In this document: one piece after another, positions 31,736-46,609 of the stretch
Position numbering within the stretch: position 1 is the stretch's first letter
Layout: each line of letters begins with the position of its first letter
Assembly (NCBI GenBank): GCA_000697665.1
Contig: KL197737.1
Coordinates: 5,278-55,427 of the forward strand
Source of the DNA: Jaapia argillacea MUCL 33604
Taxonomy: Eukaryota > Basidiomycota > Agaricomycetes > Jaapiales > Jaapiaceae
Reading direction: 5' to 3'
DNA: 50,150 bases
Notes under the pieces: model-generated
What the model was told of the DNA's origin: nothing
The model's database searches: none
What the model saw: the letters and a program-made list of their open reading frames with translations, nothing else
Program-made: the position numbers and the translations under genes

Positions 31736-33070
31736 TTAAGCCTGGGGAAGAGATAGGAATTGCCGACGACGGGGAATGCTGGTGTCTGATTGTGGCTGAT
31801 GCAGCAACCGAGCGGCAGAGTCTGCCTCTTGGAGGAGATGAGACCAAAGGTCGTCAAGAGTTGCGACCTCTTCATGGAGGGCCCGCAGGTCGGACGGGTG
31901 GTACTCCCGAGATGAGGTACCCTGTGAAATACTTTTAATCAGGTTAGAAACGTAGCCATAAGGAATGGCACGGACCGCGGTGGAGTTGTACCAATGGACG
32001 TAATATCGGAGGTCTTCCATGTTATCCTTTAAAGCGCGCATAACTTCGGTGTGGCGACGTACCACCTCCTTACCACTGTTCATTGTGACCAGGTCCTCGT
32101 CAAGGAGAAGAGTCCGCGACGCTCGAAAGCCCCGAAAAGCCCAATAGATGAACCAGTCGTCATAAAATGGGAGGTCCTTCCGCAATGCATTCACATGATC
32201 CATCTCGGTCTCTAATTTTGCCATGATCACCTCGCCTGCTCTGACCAACGGCTTTGCCTTTTGAATGAACGGGTCGAGATAACGCGTAAAGGAGGTGAAA
32301 CACGAGTTCAAAGTCTGGACTAGGTTCGGACCTAGTTTAGAGAAGAGCGCCACTGCCTGGCGAGCAGTTTCTACGCATTGAGGGGAAAACACCTGGGGGT
32401 CACTGTCACAGTGAAGGCGGTACTCCTGAGCGAGATGCAATGCCGCTATGGGAGTCCTGAGCTGAAATACCGTCAACGGAGGGACGACTGCTGGACTGCA
32501 CAACTTACACTACGTTGCACGCAGCCGAAACGTTTGTACTGGTCAGTCAACTCCCAGTCGATGTCAAGAAAAGCCCCAAGCACGTCGCCGGTGTATTGAT
32601 TGAGATCGTGTAAATCATCGTGTAGGCCCGGTTGCGGTGATTGAAGCCCGAAGCTTAGGTTCGCCGCGGCTTCATCGACACTGTTATGATACATTTTATA
32701 AAGCTACCAACGGAGGGAGAATGATGTGGACAAACGGGTGGTTGAGATAATATCTGAGCGGCGGCATACCCGAGTCCTGGATTATAGCGAGGATGTTGGT
32801 TGCATGCCTTACTTGGTCGGCAGTGAACCTTGCCAGCCGAGTTTCGACATTGGCACAACGCATCGGAGCATCCCACCACGAACACTGTGTTTCGAAGTCA
32901 TCTAAAACCTCACGGACCGGCCTTTGAGCTTGTCGAGGAACGGGTTGTGAAGATGTCGGTTGGTACTGGTAGAGTCGAGAGATCAAGATCAGTAAGGCAA
33001 TTATCGTTCCCACCCGCGAGAAGCGGAACATCCAGTGGCTGAGTCGATAGGTAAATGCTGGGTCTGCCAT
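31736..33070 (-). CDS. single-pass membrane protein family, copy 3
   Basis: Exons 33070-32736, 32680-32509 and 32461-31736 give 410 residues with the same plan as copy 1. Shared marks: MADP start, anchor helix (VGTIIALLILISRLYQY), CSWWDAPMRC, FTADQVRHATNILAIIQDSG, the middle block YKRFGCVQRS, long helices (AGEVIMAKLETEMDHVNALR), HWYNSTAVRAIPYG and the tail SDTSIPRRR. The frame is intact. The region after YGY differs from copies 1 and 2 (SNLIKSISQ). Function unknown. Confidence 0.8.
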
Positions 33071-33632
33071 GTTGACGAGACGTTGGAGGGTAGAGAAGAT
33101 GTACGACCCGACTATATCATATGTAAGTTAAGTTATTGTAGTATTTGAAACCAAGTTCAGTATCGGAACAAGGGGACAATCACTGTAAACGTAACGGCTG
33201 TTGTACAACTTGAACAAGGACCCACTGGTTCGTCTACAGGGACCCACAAACCAGTCGACACATTGACAAGGGAATTGCTGACGATCGATGACCACCTGAT
33301 CAGCTGAATGATGGCTGTACTTGCCAATTGAATGTTTCTTGTGCCTCATGTGAGTCTATCTCGATGGCGACCACACAGTATCTCCCACTCGAAGGTGCCC
33401 TGGGCCCTGACCCTGGAATCTGCTCACAGCGCCCATACCAGCTTACTCGTGTCCTTATTCTCCTTCGGAGTCCTTCCAGACTTAACTGTCGATGGAGACA
33501 GCAGTCACCGCGTCCCCTTGTCCTGTGCACACTGGGAACAAGTCCTGTCGGTGACGGAGAGAGGTGCCAGGGAGCAGATAAGAAGGCTTCGTGGTCTTCG
33601 ATATCACTCACAGCAATCACGCCTTATTTATC
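33071..33632. other. divergent promoter region, no gene seen
   Basis: Lies between copy 3 (minus) and the large membrane protein (plus). It shares scattered similarity with the 5' flanks of copies 1 and 2. Short frames here look non-coding. Confidence 0.4.
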
Positions 33633-35101
33633 ATGCCAGACTCGGAGCCATCTGTTATCCATCTGAATGGGGTTGGAGACTCGACGACCCCGTCTCAGGC
33701 GCAGTGTTTGGAAGTGCCGCCGGGCTACACATCTAGTTCACAATTATGTGGGTTCACTTTCATCCTTCCCATCAGATGCAAGTTTGACGCATTTCAATCA
33801 GCTCCGACATTTCGAATGGGTCTCAAAATTCTACGTTTTTGCTGGGCCTTTTTATGGCGAATCCCTCTATTTGGAATCAAATTCCTCAGGCTATCCTGGA
33901 CATCATTCCCTTGGATCCTCTGCACGATTCTAATTCTTCTCGGTTGCTACCGAGTCTACATCCCTGTCCGCTCATTCTTTGGCTATCTCGGGGCTATCCC
34001 CGATCAGTTTGCTGACGGGATATCGCGAGCCACTGCATTGTTGGCCACTTTCTCCCTATCTTTGGCCTGCCAAACGGTTGGGTGGGGTTGCCTTGCTAAT
34101 ACAAACATGACTGAAGGGCAGGCACCCTTAGTCCAGTCACATATAATACCCCACCCTTACGCCATTCACATCGTCGCTGAAGAGCTCTACCATGAAGCAC
34201 TTTCGACACATGAACTATTCGATCACATACTTGACATTGCCAATGGAACCGTTATCCGGACGGTCTTGGATTGGCGCTCCGATATGACGGACCTCAGGTT
34301 GCAGATCGAGTACGGGAGCAACCTGCCAGACAAAGGAGAATTGGTCCTCAATGTCGAGGCTTTGGAAGAATCTTTGATGGAGTTAGCAGACATCTTGGCC
34401 AAGATGAACCACATGGGAGCGAATCTTCTCAAGTTCTTCATAAGAGGAGTCAGTCCCGATTCTCTCCATTGCTGCCTTAGTTTCTAATTCAGCACGTAGT
34501 ACCAAAGTTTAGAACGGCGCCTCCGGTCGCTCCAAGGGCATGAGACTCCAGAGAAATGGGAAGACTTCGAGTTACTGCTATTGCGCTTTATCGAGAAGCT
34601 CCAGGATACCGTCACTCGATACTCGCTGGTTGTTAATGCCACCGTCGCAACATCTATGAACGTCCAACGCATCTCAGCTCGATGCTATGACAAAGCCACC
34701 AAAGCAGCCAACGAGCTTTCCTTAGAATTCAAGGCGAAGCCTTTCAATGGCTTTTTTTTTCAATCTAACGGCGTCTGGTCGCCTGTATGCCGAGGATATG
34801 AGTATCGCACTTTCTGGGATTCAACGAATCCTTCCGATCAAGGACGATTTAGTGAGTCTCAAGGCTAAGCTCGACGAAGTTTTGCGATCTGCAAAAAGTC
34901 TACTGGTCCGTCTCAACTCTTTCTGGACCCACTCCATCATTCGATACCTTTTTCTTTCAGATTCGGGTCCAGGAGAGAGAGCCGATAACCAGCCCGGAGA
35001 CTGTGGAGAACGCACTGGATAATTTCAAAATCGAAGCCATAAATCTCTCTCAAAAGAAGATATCTCCACTCCCATTGGACTTCCACAGTCATCATTCATA
35101 A
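33633..35101 (+). CDS. large membrane/coiled-coil protein with homopolymer frameshift
   Basis: Exon 1 (33633-34448) has two to three hydrophobic stretches (SWTSFPWILCTILILLGCY; ALLATFSLSLACQTVGWG) and then long charged helices. A 51-nt intron leads to exon 2 from 34500 (LERRLRSLQ, then LLRFIEKLQDTVTRYSLVVN). At 34752-34760 a run of nine T breaks the frame. With eight T it would continue as FFFNLTASGRLYAEDMSIAL through to a third exon after a GTCCGT donor, ending ITSPETVENALDNFKIEA and a stop at 35099-35101. So it is a pseudogene, a sequencing error or, less likely, a slippage site. General design (anchor plus coiled coil) recalls the three-gene family next door, but I cannot show homology. 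An alternative start is 33591. Confidence 0.55.
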
Positions 35102-35330
35102 CACACATTCATTCCCATCGCAGCGTGCCGGCGTATGATCCTTGCCCTGTATCAAACACATCCATTCATTTACGGACATCGTCATACTGTATCTACGGAC
35201 ATTGTTTCTTTCGCACTCCATGGATCATTGGTGTACGTTACATAGACTGACGCAATTAATAGCTCGGCTCCGGTTGGGATTCGATGGTGGTTTGCCACCT
35301 TTCGCCCCCAACAGGTACATCGGTATTTGC

Positions 35331-37652
35331 TCAAGACTCCAAAGCTTCCCCTACTTTCATGACCTGCTCCCATCTCTCATCGTCGATCCAACCAATGGTC
35401 CGGTCTTCCTTCAGAGCCATCACCTTTTGAAGTCCTTGCTCATTACCCTTCTCGAGGTTTTTGATACCGTCATCGATAGCATCCAACCAAGCAGTGGCGA
35501 TTGGGACTTGATCCGCTTCGAGGGACGGGATGCGTAGTGCCCAAAGGGCACGGTCGGTCCCGTGGGTAACATAACCTGCAAAAGTGTTCGAGAATGACTA
35601 CCGGTATGAAAGGGTCAGAATTGGCTGGTTCAGACTTACCGAGAGGCCGCCTCTGTTCTGGCGACCATCTAATCTCATATCGTAGTATGGGATACCCGTG
35701 CTTCATCATATCGCGAGCCAGGAACCTCACCGGAAGGTATACTTGGCCGTCACTTAATATCTCTCCCATCAACCGGACAATGTCTGCTAAAGGTGCATTG
35801 GCGGGGAGGGTCCTAGTGATGAAAGGATAAAGCGGAGTGGATATGGTCAATTATGACGAAGACAGCAGCGCCGAACGAACCTATAACAGTTCAAAACTTT
35901 ATCGATATCGTGTCTCTCGTAATACCTCTCCAGATTGAACTTGATGTCCCCGACGCCATGGACAGGATGAGCGATGGAATACAAGTACCATTCCTCCATC
36001 ATCTCTCCGACAACGATTTTTTTCACGCCTTTCTCCTTCAGGCCTTTGGCTAGCCCGCCCGATCGCTGCCATTCCATCAAGTCCACAGAGTCACTTTGAC
36101 CGCCGGTGTACCACTCTGGTTCCAGACATCCACGGAACGTGCCGTAAATCCCAAGTTTGTCGGAGTCAATGAGTTCTGTGAGTTTGGAAGCCGGGATAGC
36201 GGAGGGGTCGCTCAACGTGGTAAACGAGGTGGGGGATGAAGGGTCAAGTGACAAGGCATCACAAACAGCATTGTATTGTTCGCGGAGAACGGATGGAGGT
36301 TTAGGGTTGGCGCTCAACGTCAGGTCAGCACAGTGTAGTAAGCTACAGCCGGGGTTGACACTTACACAATCGAGTTTGATTGTAGAATGGCTGTGTGGAA
36401 CGGAGCGTTCTGACCCTCGGGAAGACGAGATGCGTGATGAAGAAGTTGATGAAGCGAATGGGCTCCTATGGGGAGGTTTCAGCCAGCCGACCTACGTCGG
36501 CGAAAGTAGACGATCATACCAGCAGAGAGACCGCTGATGGTGATATCCTCCGGATTGCCTGTGATGACAAATTCGGTCAGAAGAAAAACAGTCTTGCCAG
36601 AGGATACTGGGACGCACCACCAAACGCTGCAATATTTTCTTTAATCCACTGGCACGCGAGCCATTGGTCCTTGAAACCAAAATTTCCAGGAATGCGGGGC
36701 TCATCGCACGCCAGGAATCCGAAAATTGAAAGTCTGTAGCCAATATTGACCCAAACCTCGTTGCGGGAGGCAGCAACGTATTGAGCCTGGGAGCTTAGTC
36801 CATGAGGGGAACCGAATTGCAAGAATCTAGGAGATCGACATCCGAGGAAGACGTCAACCCCGGTCAGACGGGGTCATTTGTGAGGCGCTTACCCGCCGTG
36901 GATGTAAATCTTGACCGGAAAATCTTTACGTGAGGGGAATGAAGGGGGAGCTATAATGTTGACGAATAAACTACATGACAACGGTCAGCTTGACCTTGCG
37001 TTTTCTTGATGCTGGAGTTGCGCAAGGGAGACAACTCACGGGTTCTCAGTCGGTTTGCCCCTTCCAACTTTGTCCACGAAAGGTGTGGCTGTTTGTGGGA
37101 CGAAATGACAGGTAAACGAGAACTGTGTTCCACAGAATGAAACGGCATATACCTGCAGACTGTCCGTCTACCAGGGGCTGAACAGCATCTGAAGATTCGC
37201 AACTTACAACAGCTGTATAAGTTATGTTCGTGACGACTCACAAGTATCTTCACGAATATATTCCTTGTCCTCGTACTGGAAGCCTGAGGGAAGGGGTTTT
37301 GGGTCCTGGAATCGCCCAGGTGGGAGAGCATAGGGTACCTCTGCCAGAAAGAGGATCAGATACGTTTATTTCTTCGGTGAGGATGAAGAAATTCTGATCC
37401 AATCTGACACGACGACGGTGAAATGGTCTCCCGCTTATAGGCTTGCTAGAAAGGGGATGCAGGCACGCCCGCGGACGGAATACTATGGCCATGATCCCGT
37501 CCGGAGATAGCTGAGAACGTAAACATGTATGTACCTAACCACACAGCAGCACCGTTAGCAGCACGGCCTCCCGTCAACCGGCCGAACTTGGTGTCTGCTG
37601 TAACGCGTGCTGGATTACTGGTCAGCTCGTCGTGGAGATGGGCGTCGGACAT
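35331..37652 (-). CDS. type-B carboxylesterase
   Basis: About eleven exons, all with short introns, splice into one alpha/beta-hydrolase that cleaves carboxylic esters. It runs from MSDAHLHDELTSNPARV through TKFGRLTGGR, EVPYALPPGRFQDPKPLP, YIHGGFLQFGSP (oxyanion HGG), NIGYRLSIFGFLAC and GNFGFKDQWLACQWIKENI to the nucleophile block NPEDITISGLSAG. The catalytic His is probably in YVTHGTDRALW near the end, and an acidic partner lies between. The last residues are GEALES with a stop at 35331-35333. The first intron (about 200 nt) is the longest. No signal peptide is seen at the chosen start (37652), so it is probably intracellular; an upstream in-frame Met exists but looks poor. Substrate unknown. 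It faces away from the flavocytochrome b2 gene. Confidence 0.82.
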
Positions 37653-38346
37653 GGTTGAGAAAGAGCGTGAAGATAGCGGGAGTCCTTGAACCCGCCTCTT
37701 ATGAGACGGAACCCGCCAACTATCATATCCAGATATAGACGGGCATCTATACATGTGACAGGTACCAACCCGAGGGAGGAGAGCGCGAGGGCTCCGGCGA
37801 GGACTAAGTGGCCAGAGTCTCATATCTAGGATTTATCGTCGCGTATCACAGTCGAACAGATCACCTAGAATTCGAATCCTTTGAGATTGTTGTTGATCCC
37901 CATGACGAGAACTTCGGCCCTGGTGTGCGAGAGGTTTGGGAGGCACGGAAGCAGATACGTAACCGTGTTGGCACCTGCACCATTCCCCCCCACGCTTCGA
38001 CACCTCATTCGCATGCTTCTACAGCAGATCATCGAGCTGAAAGAGGATTTACTGGGGATGAACATCTGAGGCGAAGGGAATGGAGAAGGGGAAACAAATC
38101 AGCCAACGAAACAACTCTGGTCCCTTGGTGTCCGGTAGACCAGCTGAGAAACCGAATCCGGTGTTCCAAAATATCCGCGGGGTGCCGTTGGCCGTGCGGC
38201 CTTTCGGCCCGCTGGACGCCATTCCGTCGTCCAACCATACGCACACCAATAGTGACCAAGGTGGGGCGGGATTGGAACGTTCTCAACGTTATTTAAGCAT
38301 TCGCTATCATTGACACGTCGCTTTCACTGTTTCCTTCATCACTACC
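37653..38346. other. divergent promoter region
   Basis: About 690 bp between the carboxylesterase and flavocytochrome b2 starts. Open frames here overlap on both strands and look like shadows of GC-rich DNA. A TTATTTAA sequence about 55 bp before 38347 could serve as a TATA element. Confidence 0.45.
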
Positions 38347-40525
38347 ATGTCTGGCCGAACAATCTCTGGCAAGGAAGTTGCCCAGCACAATTCACGGGAG
38401 AGTTGCTGGATCATCGTTCATGGGAAGGTGTACGACGTCACAGAGTTCTTGCCTGACCATCCAGGTGGTAGCAAGATTATTCTGAAGTATGCTGGCAAAG
38501 ACGCTACTGCCGAGTACGATCCTATCCACCCTCCTGACGCTATCACGACAAACCTACCTCCAGAGAAGCAGTCAGTTCTCCCCCTCTGGAATCTCCTCGC
38601 CCTATTTATTTTCCCATAGCTTAGGCCCTGTTGATGTCGGTACAGTTGAGAAGGTGGAGATTGTTATTACGGACCAGGAGAAGGCTCGCCAAGAGAGAAT
38701 GAACGCACGCCCTCCTCTCAGCGAGATTCTGAACTTGCACGATTTCGAAGTACGCTCTTCTTGGCGAATTAGTTGGCATGCACTGACATTTTTGATGGCT
38801 AGGCTATTGCGAAACTTGTTATGCCAGAGAAAGCATGGGCGTATTACTCCTCAGCCGCTGACGACGAAATTACGAATCGAGAGAACCACGCCGCTTACCA
38901 CAGGTTGGTGGGCTTCGCCTTCTGCACTAACCCACCCTTACTGATACTTCGTAGAATATGGTTCCGTCCACGAATTTTACGAGATGTCACGAATGTTGAC
39001 TGGTCAACAACAATCCTCGGTCAAAAGTCACGGATGCCTTTGTACATTGTGGGTGAAACACTCGCATCTCCCGCAACCCCGGAACTCATGCGATGATTAT
39101 GTAGAGTGCTACCGCCTTGGGGAAGCTGGGTCATCCAGATGGCGAGCTGAATCTTACAAGGGCTGCTGCCAAACACGGAGTCATCCAAATGGTTTGTTCT
39201 CAGCATTCCCCGGAAATTCCTGAACTAATAAATGGCGCTAGATTCCGACATTGGCATCATGTTCATTTGATGAACTCGTCGATAATGCAGCACCAGGACA
39301 AGTCCAGTTCCTACAACTGTCTGTGAATTCATTTAAACTCTTGTTTCGATGCCACTCAAGCGCTGAATTTCCCTTCTAACTCTCAGATACGTGAACAAAG
39401 ACAGGGAGATCACCAAGAAGATCGTTCAACACGCTGAGGAGAGAGGCATCAAGGGCCTCTTCATCACCGTTGACGCTCCCCAGCTCGGCCGTCGTGAGAA
39501 GGTTTGTCGCTCTCGTTCACCATTCACCGCTCCAGTGAACGTGACGTTTGTTTGATAGGATATGAGAATGAAATTTGAGGCAGAAGATCCCGCAGAAGTG
39601 ACATCAAACAAACAAGAGGACAAGGTTGATCGGTCGCAGGGAGCTGCTAGGGCTATCAGCGTACGTCTCTTCGCTACAAAACGCAATTATTTCTGAGTGC
39701 GACTCGCCTTTTGCAGTCTTTCATTGATCCTGGCCTTGACTGGAAAGATCTGCCGTGGTTCAAGAGCATCACTAAGAGTGAGTGCGATTCTGAAATGTAT
39801 AGGAACCAAGCTGATGGACTGTTCAAGTGCCCATCATCCTGAAGGGTGTGCAATGTTGGGAGGTAGGCTGATATCTATAATTTATGCGATACCCAGACCG
39901 ACACACCGTTGAACGATCTAGGATGCCCTGATTGCCTATGACCAAGGTCTCGCTGGTGTCGTTCTATCGAATCACGGCGGTCGTCAATTAGACTTCGCCC
40001 GTTCGGGAATCGAAATCCTCGTCGAGGTTGTGGCCAAGCTCGGGGAGCTCCGTGGCCTCAAGTTCCCCAACGAGAAGTTCCAACTTTTCGTGGATGGAGG
40101 TGTCCGTCGTGCAACCGATGTGATCAAGGCCGTCGCATTGGGCGCCACCGCTGTTGGTGTTGGACGGCCCTTCATCTACGCCTTCTCCGCCTTTGGCTAT
40201 GAGGGTGTCGATAGGGCGCTCGAGATTCTCAATGTGAGTGCCTGGTCATCTACGAGAGTTATAATGTTGATACTGACGCGAATGCTAGGATGAATTCGAG
40301 ATGAACATGCGTCTCATCGGAGCTCGGAATCTCAAGGAAATCGTTCCGGAAATGGTTGACGCCCATAATATCCACCAGCACGTTGTCGCTGTCCCTGGTG
40401 ACCGACTGTATGACAACAACTGTGAGTGTTGGTTTCGGCCGACTCGTTGCGCTCGACGCTGATATCGTCCGTTAGACGAGGACATGCAAATCGCAAGATT
40501 ACGAGATATCAAATCAAAACTCTAA
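38347..40525 (+). CDS. flavocytochrome b2 (L-lactate dehydrogenase type)
   Basis: Thirteen exons splice to about 500 residues. The protein oxidises an L-2-hydroxy acid, classically lactate to pyruvate, and passes electrons through FMN and heme. Residues 1-75 are a cytochrome b5 domain with both heme ligands ([19 protein letters not shown]). The FMN domain follows: [56 protein letters not shown], and the active-site His and Arg in [20 protein letters not shown], then [12 protein letters not shown] and [16 protein letters not shown]. The start has no mitochondrial presequence such as yeast Cyb2 carries, so location is open. A different 2-hydroxy acid is possible; substrate residues were not checked one by one. 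Confidence 0.9.
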
Positions 40526-41342
40526 GGACTCCGAGTCGTTAGTCGACATTGGGTTGTCGAGCGCTGATCTCCAATACCACAGTATCTCTTGTACAGTTGC
40601 ACTACCTCTTTATTCACACTTGGATTGTTACTTGGTTCTTCGTTCAAAAGGTCGAATCGCCCCAGGAGTTTTCTACCGCCGTAACGTTTACGAATTTGGG
40701 TTGCAGTCCCCCGTGGAAGGCGCGAAGTTCCATAGCGGGACTCAGGAAACACATGGAAGGACCACATGATGCGAACGTTCCTACTCGCCAAGCGATCGCT
40801 GGTAGGACTTTGGTTCGACCCGTGGATGTCCTGTGTAAATGGGCCTTTCATGTTTGTGTCGAGGCGACATGCGGTTGAGCACACAAGGGGCGAGCGCTCG
40901 CAGTCTTGTCCGTGATCCATTGCAAGCTCACCCATACTACATAGATAAGGATAACTTGCATGGCATTAACCTGAGTCACAACCGCCCAGACGCATGATCA
41001 CACAAACGTGAAGGTCATTCCGATGGAATACATTGCTGTAGGAGCAGGTGTGCGTGTGGTACTAGGCGATATACATGGAAAGCGAGAGCGTTACTGAGCG
41101 GGGGGTGTGGGGATGCAATACCGATACGTGAAGTAAAATTACTAGGTCATGAAGTGAGACGACGAGTATAATATATGCGGCGAGTACTTTTGAATAGTCT
41201 CTATAGATGCATGAGTCATGACGAGGGAGGGGAGGGGATGATAAGATAACGGCAATAACGACGAGGGATCCACGAGACAAACGGCCGAGGGAGAGCAAGG
41301 CAAGACCAGAGGCGACAGATAGACGACGAGCAAAGAAGAAAT
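40526..41342. other. intergenic region between converging genes
   Basis: About 820 bp between the 3' ends of the b2 and Hsp70 genes. It must hold both terminators. No further gene or RNA is apparent. Confidence 0.5.
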
Positions 41343-43927
<2,585 letters not shown>

Positions 43928-44088
43928 TCAAACTGGTTGCTATCAGGCGCCCATGACGGGCACGAACGCCGGACTGTTCTACTGAGTTACGTCGAAAACC
44001 AGGCTTGTGGGTTCCTGAGCGAGGCTGGCAACCGCTCATCTTCTTTCCTTCGTTGTGACCACTCGACACCGCGACGAAATCTGTCATA

Positions 44089-45835
44089 ATGTTTCCCTCG
44101 CCTTTCACGTATAGCAATAACAGCACCCCTCTGACTTTGATCGAACTTCGCATGCGAACTCTCTCTGGGCAAATTCGCGATAAACCACAATGGTGGGAGA
44201 AGGTCTACGACACCACCATCACGTCCAAGTGGAGGAGTGAAGCCATCGCCCAGGATGCAATACTGGTGGACGAGTTGTGGGGAGGGGAAAAGGCGAAGAA
44301 TGTCGGACGGGGTGAAAAACGCTGGCCCAAGGACAAGATCAACGACGCGCAGTTAGATTACATCTTTGAGGAACTGAAATGGTTTGCAACCCAGAGGGAC
44401 GAGCAAACCGGCATCCAGGTAACGAACTCGGCCAGTAGCCTACCAGAGACAACCAGTTGACGTGAAATCTATCCAGGAAACCACGATTCCAAAAGTGTAT
44501 CATTCCATGGCACTCATTCCGTCGGACCTGAAATCTGCCTTGATTAAAGCTGCGTCGAAACTGGAAAGTGTCGATCCAGAGGAGCAAGACTGGCATCCTG
44601 GCTCCAACGGCCAAGTTCTTGACCTCGTGCATCCCTCACTATACTGTCTTCGCATCGACGGGTCACTGATTCTAAAAACCCTCGAAGACGGTTCCAAGAC
44701 GACTTATATCTCTTCACTGAACAAATACGAAGATCTTCGCCCGGACCTCTTCACAACCTTGACGTTTACCATGTCAGAGCAGCATCAATGGTTACCAACC
44801 GATTTCAAGATTTCCGCAGATGGCAAAGTCGAGCCGCTAGGTTATATCAATAACCTTCACAACGTCGATCAGAAACCGCTCTACGGGATCATTACGTCCG
44901 TCCTCCAACGATTCATTCCCTTGTTCGAGAGAGTGTTGTCAGATTCTGTCAGCCCTGATCGACCTCCTGCCATCGAACCCGACACGGAGACTTGGTACGA
45001 CCACGTAACCGTGGAGCAGCCCGAAGACTACGAGGCGTGGGATGAAGCCTCCATCGAATGGGAAGCAGAGCACCATTGGCCTTACATCCCCGATCCCGAA
45101 CCCTTCTCCCCACCTCTCCTGAACGACAGAATATCATTCGAACTCAAGGGTCGAACCGTACAAGTAATTGTCAAGATGGCGAATATCGTGCTCACGCCCG
45201 ACAAGCCAAAGTACCCTGGTGGGTCATGGCATGTCGAGGGGATGGAGAACGAGAGGATAGTGGCGACGGGGATATATTATTATACGTCCACGAACATATC
45301 CGAGTCGAAGCTCGGGTTTCGCACCGCTATCGGTGATGGCACCTCAGATTGTATGTTCGGGCTTCCTTACCAGGAAAGCGATAGCAAAGGTTATACGGTT
45401 GCTTTTGGGATCTCTAAAGATGGCGCGCTGAACCAAGAACTTGGTTCCGTCATTACGAAGGAGGACAAGTGCCTAGCCTTCCCCAACATCTATCAGCATC
45501 GCGTCGCTCCCTTCGAGTTGGTAGACCCTACAAAACCAGGGGTTCGAAGGATCCTTTGTTTCTTCCTGGTGGACCCAACCACCAAGATCTTGTCGACCTC
45601 CGACGTACCTCCCCAACAACGACGGTGGTATGAGGACGAGTTGGCGAAGATTCCGGCGTTGTTGAATTTGCCTGTGGAATTACAAGATATTATCAAGCGT
45701 TACACGTTGGCCGGAAAAATCACTATGGAGCAAGCTCAAGAGGAGAGGGAGCTGTTGATGGAGGAAAGGGTGAATTTCCGGATCGACCACAACGAGCAGG
45801 TCTTTGAGATACAATTCAACATGTGCGAGCACTGA
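44089..45835 (+). CDS. DUF4246 family protein
   Basis: Two exons (44089-44418, 44477-45835) and a 58-nt intron give 562 residues, full length for the family. N-terminal marks: LIELRMRTLSGQIRDKPQWW and KINDAQLDYIFEELKW. C-terminal marks: YPGGSWHVEGMENERIVATG, then FPNIYQHRVAPFELVDPTKPG, RRILCFFLVDP, and the tail ELPVELQDIIK-like and ERELLMEERVNF. DUF4246 has no established function. The spacing of an H-x-E pair (WHVEG), a distal His (YQHRV) and an Arg a few residues on (RRILCFFLVDP) resembles an Fe(II)/2-oxoglutarate oxygenase; this is inference. It is divergent from Hsp70. Confidence 0.85.
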
Positions 45836-46034
45836 GATCCGTTTCACATCGAGTTTTGTACTATACTACGATATACTTTTTTTATGTCATCGCTCGTGCT
45901 TTTGCTCTGTCTTGCCAGGACCATGATCGAGGGGATTGCCCCCGACGGAAGCTCTGGATAAAGGCGTCATTCAAAACATGAAACTGAGACATATCATTCC
46001 GTCGTACCCACCTCTGCGTCCCGGGCTAAGTCTT

Positions 46035-46454
46035 TCAACAGTACTGTTTGACAACGGTAGCGTTTGGAGCGGCCCGTGTTATCCAGGCGGTTTCCTTCAT
46101 GCAGACGTCCCAAAGAGTTACTCGAACAGTTGTCAGAGTCTTTGATACAGCTTCCAGCGCCGTCCTGTGCGCGCTGGTGACCTTGAAGTTTTCGTCGAGC
46201 CAGAGACCCGACAATATTTGCAACGGCGGCTTCACCATGCAGATAGGTGTCCAGCCAACATCCACGAACTCAAATTCGCGCAAGTTAGGAAGATCACCGT
46301 CCTTCAACTCGCCCAATAGGCGCTCGGGATCACGAAAAAGTAGGACCCCATTGACGTATGGGTCACACATAAAGAGAGTCAACTTCTCGATTGTCGGGTT
46401 CATTCCGAGGAATGAGCAGATGATGGAGGAAGATATATGTAACTTGGGAAGTGC
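46035..46454 (-). CDS. C-terminal exon of an F-box/LRR protein
   Basis: A 140-codon exon begins after an AG acceptor (CAAGTAG) with ALPKLHISSSIICSFLG and NPTIEKLTLFMCDPYV, continues FRDPERLLGELKDGDLPNL and REFEFVDVGW, and ends VVKQYC. The leucine pattern is that of fungal F-box/LRR proteins. It is in line with the F-box start at 48134 on the same strand, about 640 bp away. The sequence between is partly low-complexity, so the gene may have a large intron, an insertion, or be broken. Confidence 0.5.
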   Translation of the reverse strand, partial: ALPKLHISSSIICSFLGMNPTIEKLTLFMCDPYVNGVLLFRDPERLLGELKDGDLPNLREFEFVDVGWTPICMVKPPLQILSGLWLDENFKVTSAHRTALEAVSKTLTTVRVTLWDVCMKETAWITRAAPNATVVKQYC

Positions 46455-46609
46455 CTACTTGCGTCGGCAGCTCGCCCCTCCTCTGAAAAGAACTATCTGT
46501 CTTGTTGTTATTCTGGGAAATCTTGAGCAATTCACACAGCTTCTTGCAATCACCAAACCACGGAATACATAGCGATGGCCCATCATGATCCACCTTGTCA
46601 CATTCTACT

